A stretch of 64,000 nt of DNA, from the NCBI GenBank assembly GCA_013397935.1, contig VZRN01005629.1:434001-498000 (forward strand), read 5' to 3'. The notes under the pieces are model-generated. The model searched no databases. It saw only the letters and a list, made by a program, of their open reading frames with translations, and was not told the origin of the DNA. The stretch is from Dasyornis broadbenti. Its lineage: Eukaryota; Chordata; Aves; Passeriformes; Dasyornithidae. The position numbers and the translations under genes are program-made. Below are positions 61,483 to 64,000 of this stretch, in pieces; the stretch's first letter is position 1, and every line of letters starts with the position of its first letter.

Positions 61483-64000
61483 CTCTGCAGTGCTGCATCT
61501 GTAGTGGAAATTTTGCTTTGCAAAGAACATTTCTGCACAAGCATATGTTTAGATCTGTTTCAGAGTGAATTATGATGCACAGACATGTAAAGATACAGGA
61601 AAATACTTAATGACGTAGAAGTACAACTCCCATACCAGCTTTGATGGTGTTGAGCTACCTGCTAAAGTACCAGTTATTACTTTTAAGTCCCTAAATACCT
61701 TTGTAAATTTGGCTTTAAGTATCAATGCATGTGGGAAAAGTAGGAATAATGCTCTTGGAAAATGCAGATTTAAGTTAAGTCATGCAGTTTAAAGTGAGCA
61801 TTTGTGAGTGTAAATTGAACACTTCTAGAGAAATGTAATTGCTGTAGTAATGGTTGTAGTCACAGACTGTGGAAATGCGAATATTTTGGCTGGTGCTATG
61901 TTTTTGTAAAGTAATTGATACAACCATTTATGCCTTCTGCTGATATCTGTTGGACCCACTATGCTCCACCGTCACCAGCAGAATTGACGGCGTGGGCTCA
62001 GGTTTTGTATGTTGGAGTGAAGGTGTGGCACAGACCTGGGAGAGGCTTCCTCTGGGCATACACCCAGGAATGCTCCAGGGCTTGAGGAGCTTATTCTTGC
62101 TTAAGTCCCATGAAGTAAGGTGATATTACCCTCGTTAGGTGAGTATGGAAAGGAGGTTTTCTTGCACCTAAACCCATATTTCCTGAATCTAAACCCAGTG
62201 CTTGGGACAAAAAAAATTAGAATCCATCTAACTAAATTTGCAGACAAATAACTGTAAATTATGGGTGAGCTGATGAAAGAACATAAGTGAGCTTATGTCT
62301 GCATCAGATTACTCTGTGTCTATCAAAATTACTCTAGTTTGCAAGTGTAAAAAAATAGCATTTTCTTGTCAATGAAACTGAAGAAAACTGCAGTTCTTTT
62401 ATGCAATGCTTTGAAGTTATCTGAAGTGTTCTCCATAGTTTTTGGAAGGGTCAGATTAATACCTCTGATGCTTTGTTAGAATAGCACTGCAAAAGAGTTC
62501 ATCCTGGTTTACAGTAAAAATCCTGTTCAGTTAAACCACTAGAAAACATCAGGTATTTTTAATGACAAAAAAACTCAACTAAAATCTAAATGTATTTATT
62601 AAATTGTTCATTTGAAGATACACTGTTTGAAAAACAAAAGCTACCTATGCACTCAGTTGAGTCTTACTGTGGAAGTCACTGTGCAAGTGCTCAATGCTGT
62701 GAAGCTTGATATTGCTGAAATGTGAAACTGCCCACAGCAAAGCACTGATTGAACAGGCTTGGCATTATACAACTCTTATTCTTTCTGCCTATAATATACA
62801 TATGGAAGGAGAGATGATGCCATTTTTTTCTCATCAGTTTATCTATAATTTCCCAGTTTATAGATCTGGTTAAAAGTAGAAAGAGGAAATAACCATACGT
62901 GGTTCCAGTGACCTTAAAAACACATAACCACATTTGTTCTATCGAAAGCAGTACTTGATAGATTCAATTTACTGATAATTTCACTCTTTGCTTTGCAGTA
63001 ATGGCATTAAAATTGATCCACTGAGGTAGATCTGGAAAGGCCTGAAAGCTAAATACTACAGAGTTGTGGCACAATCATCTCATATTTTTCATGGATTCTT
63101 GTATTTTCTTTTCATGGTGGTGCAAAACCTCAGCCTATTTAGGAGAAGTGTGTGTTTGGCTTTCATGATACTGTCTGGTTTTCAATATGAATATGATAAA
63201 CTTCAACATGTGTCACCACTGCTGCTGTTCAGAGGACCATTTCTCCACCAGACAGCCCATCTCTCCTGTTGAACTTCTCTACCAATAGCTACCAGCAGAA
63301 TTCTGCTGTTGTTTCATTTTATGTAGAGCTTGAATCTGGTAATGAGGCAGAACATCGCTAAGTCTTGCACAATGTAGGCAGAACTGGGACACCTCCTTAC
63401 ACTGTAAGAGATACCAAACAATATAGGTGGGTTAAAGTATTGAAATCGGAAGAGTTGAATCAATACAAGAGGAGAAAGGCTGGAGAATTAAGCCTGGTTT
63501 CTATGCAAGAAGCAGTTATTGCTTTCCATCAGTCATAGGAGGAGGCTGAACTAGGCATTAATTAGGTGACGATTTGTATTGATGCTCCAGTGTAAACCCA
63601 TAAAGATTTATTTAAATCAGCATAAATAAGATGGGCTAGTATTAGTGCTTCCACACATAAAAGCAGAGGATTTCAGAATAGATGAATTTTGAGATTGCAG
63701 TAAATGTAAAATCAGCTGCATCCCTTGGATTTCTGCATGCAATTTCTGGCAGTATTTTGAAACTAGTGACTGACAGGCCTTGTGGAATCAGGATGTCTTC
63801 CTAGCGGCTCTATAATCACAGTAAATGGAACCAACTTTTTTGTTTTACTGCTTCTGACACGCTACGTTCATACTGTTCTGAATTCCCATAAGAGAAATAC
63901 AGACTTAGCAAACTAGATGCCAAATATATGAAGTTCTCTGCACAAAAGCTTTGTGGAGATGGGTTAATAATTAAGTTTTCTTCCTCCATTGTCAGTCTCT

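Larger units (their letters stand above)
46301..64000 (+). other. XYLT1 intron 1, last part in window (gene-free)
   Basis: Nearly 18 kb of AT-rich DNA with no recognised exon, RNA gene or intact transposon. I looked specifically for the next XYLT1 exon (the stem region preceding the catalytic domain) in the + strand frames and did not find it, so exon 2 must lie beyond the right edge or be too diverged to see. Visible simple features are an A-rich tract at 50080-50104, a (CT)n stretch near 57116-57129 and a 24-bp tandem duplication at 61435-61482. Confidence 0.65.

Noticed and set aside
1..64000. CRISPR arrays, prophage, operons, restriction or toxin systems
   Set aside because: No regularly spaced repeats, no ribosome-binding-site-led gene strings and no microbial protein families; the sequence is vertebrate nuclear DNA.

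Overview
This window looks like nuclear DNA of a bird (a sauropsid in any case). It is AT-rich, almost free of recognisable transposons, and its clearest repeats are CR1-type LINE remnants, including a short 3' end with a decayed ATTCTATGA-like tail. No prokaryotic, plasmid, phage or viral gene organisation is visible. The many open frames of 60-190 codons are about what chance gives in 64 kb on six frames.

The only protein-coding sequence I can support is the first coding exon of XYLT1 (xylosyltransferase 1) at 11692-11913 on the + strand. It sits in a CpG island of about 1 kb (roughly 11255-12250). The first 38 residues match mammalian XYLT1 almost position for position. The exon ends at a GT donor, and translation past that donor hits a stop after 19 more codons. 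The promoter has no obvious TATA box. It has a GC box, a pyrimidine-rich/G-rich-opposite-strand tract, a CRE-like site and a 57-N assembly gap in the most GC-rich part.

Layout: 1-11176 is gene-free upstream flank with one CR1 relic (about 1888-2155). 11177-11691 is an A-rich tract, then the GC-rich promoter and 5' UTR. 11692-11913 is XYLT1 exon 1. 11914-64000 is the start of a very long intron 1. No further XYLT1 exon was recognised in the translated frames. The intron holds scattered old repeats: two adjacent amniote-type relics at 18771-19060, others near 28405 and 31520, a CR1 3' end at 24564, and a CR1/L3-like reverse-transcriptase relic at 45875-46300. It also holds homopolymers, small tandem duplications, an inverted repeat at 24373-24421, a 49-N gap at 29477-29525, and a modestly GC-richer patch near 34620-34870.

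I found no evidence of a new multi-gene system. The most interesting points are the sequence gap in the XYLT1 promoter, in a setting like that of the human disease-linked GGC repeat, and an out-of-frame upstream ORF that overlaps the whole coding part of exon 1.
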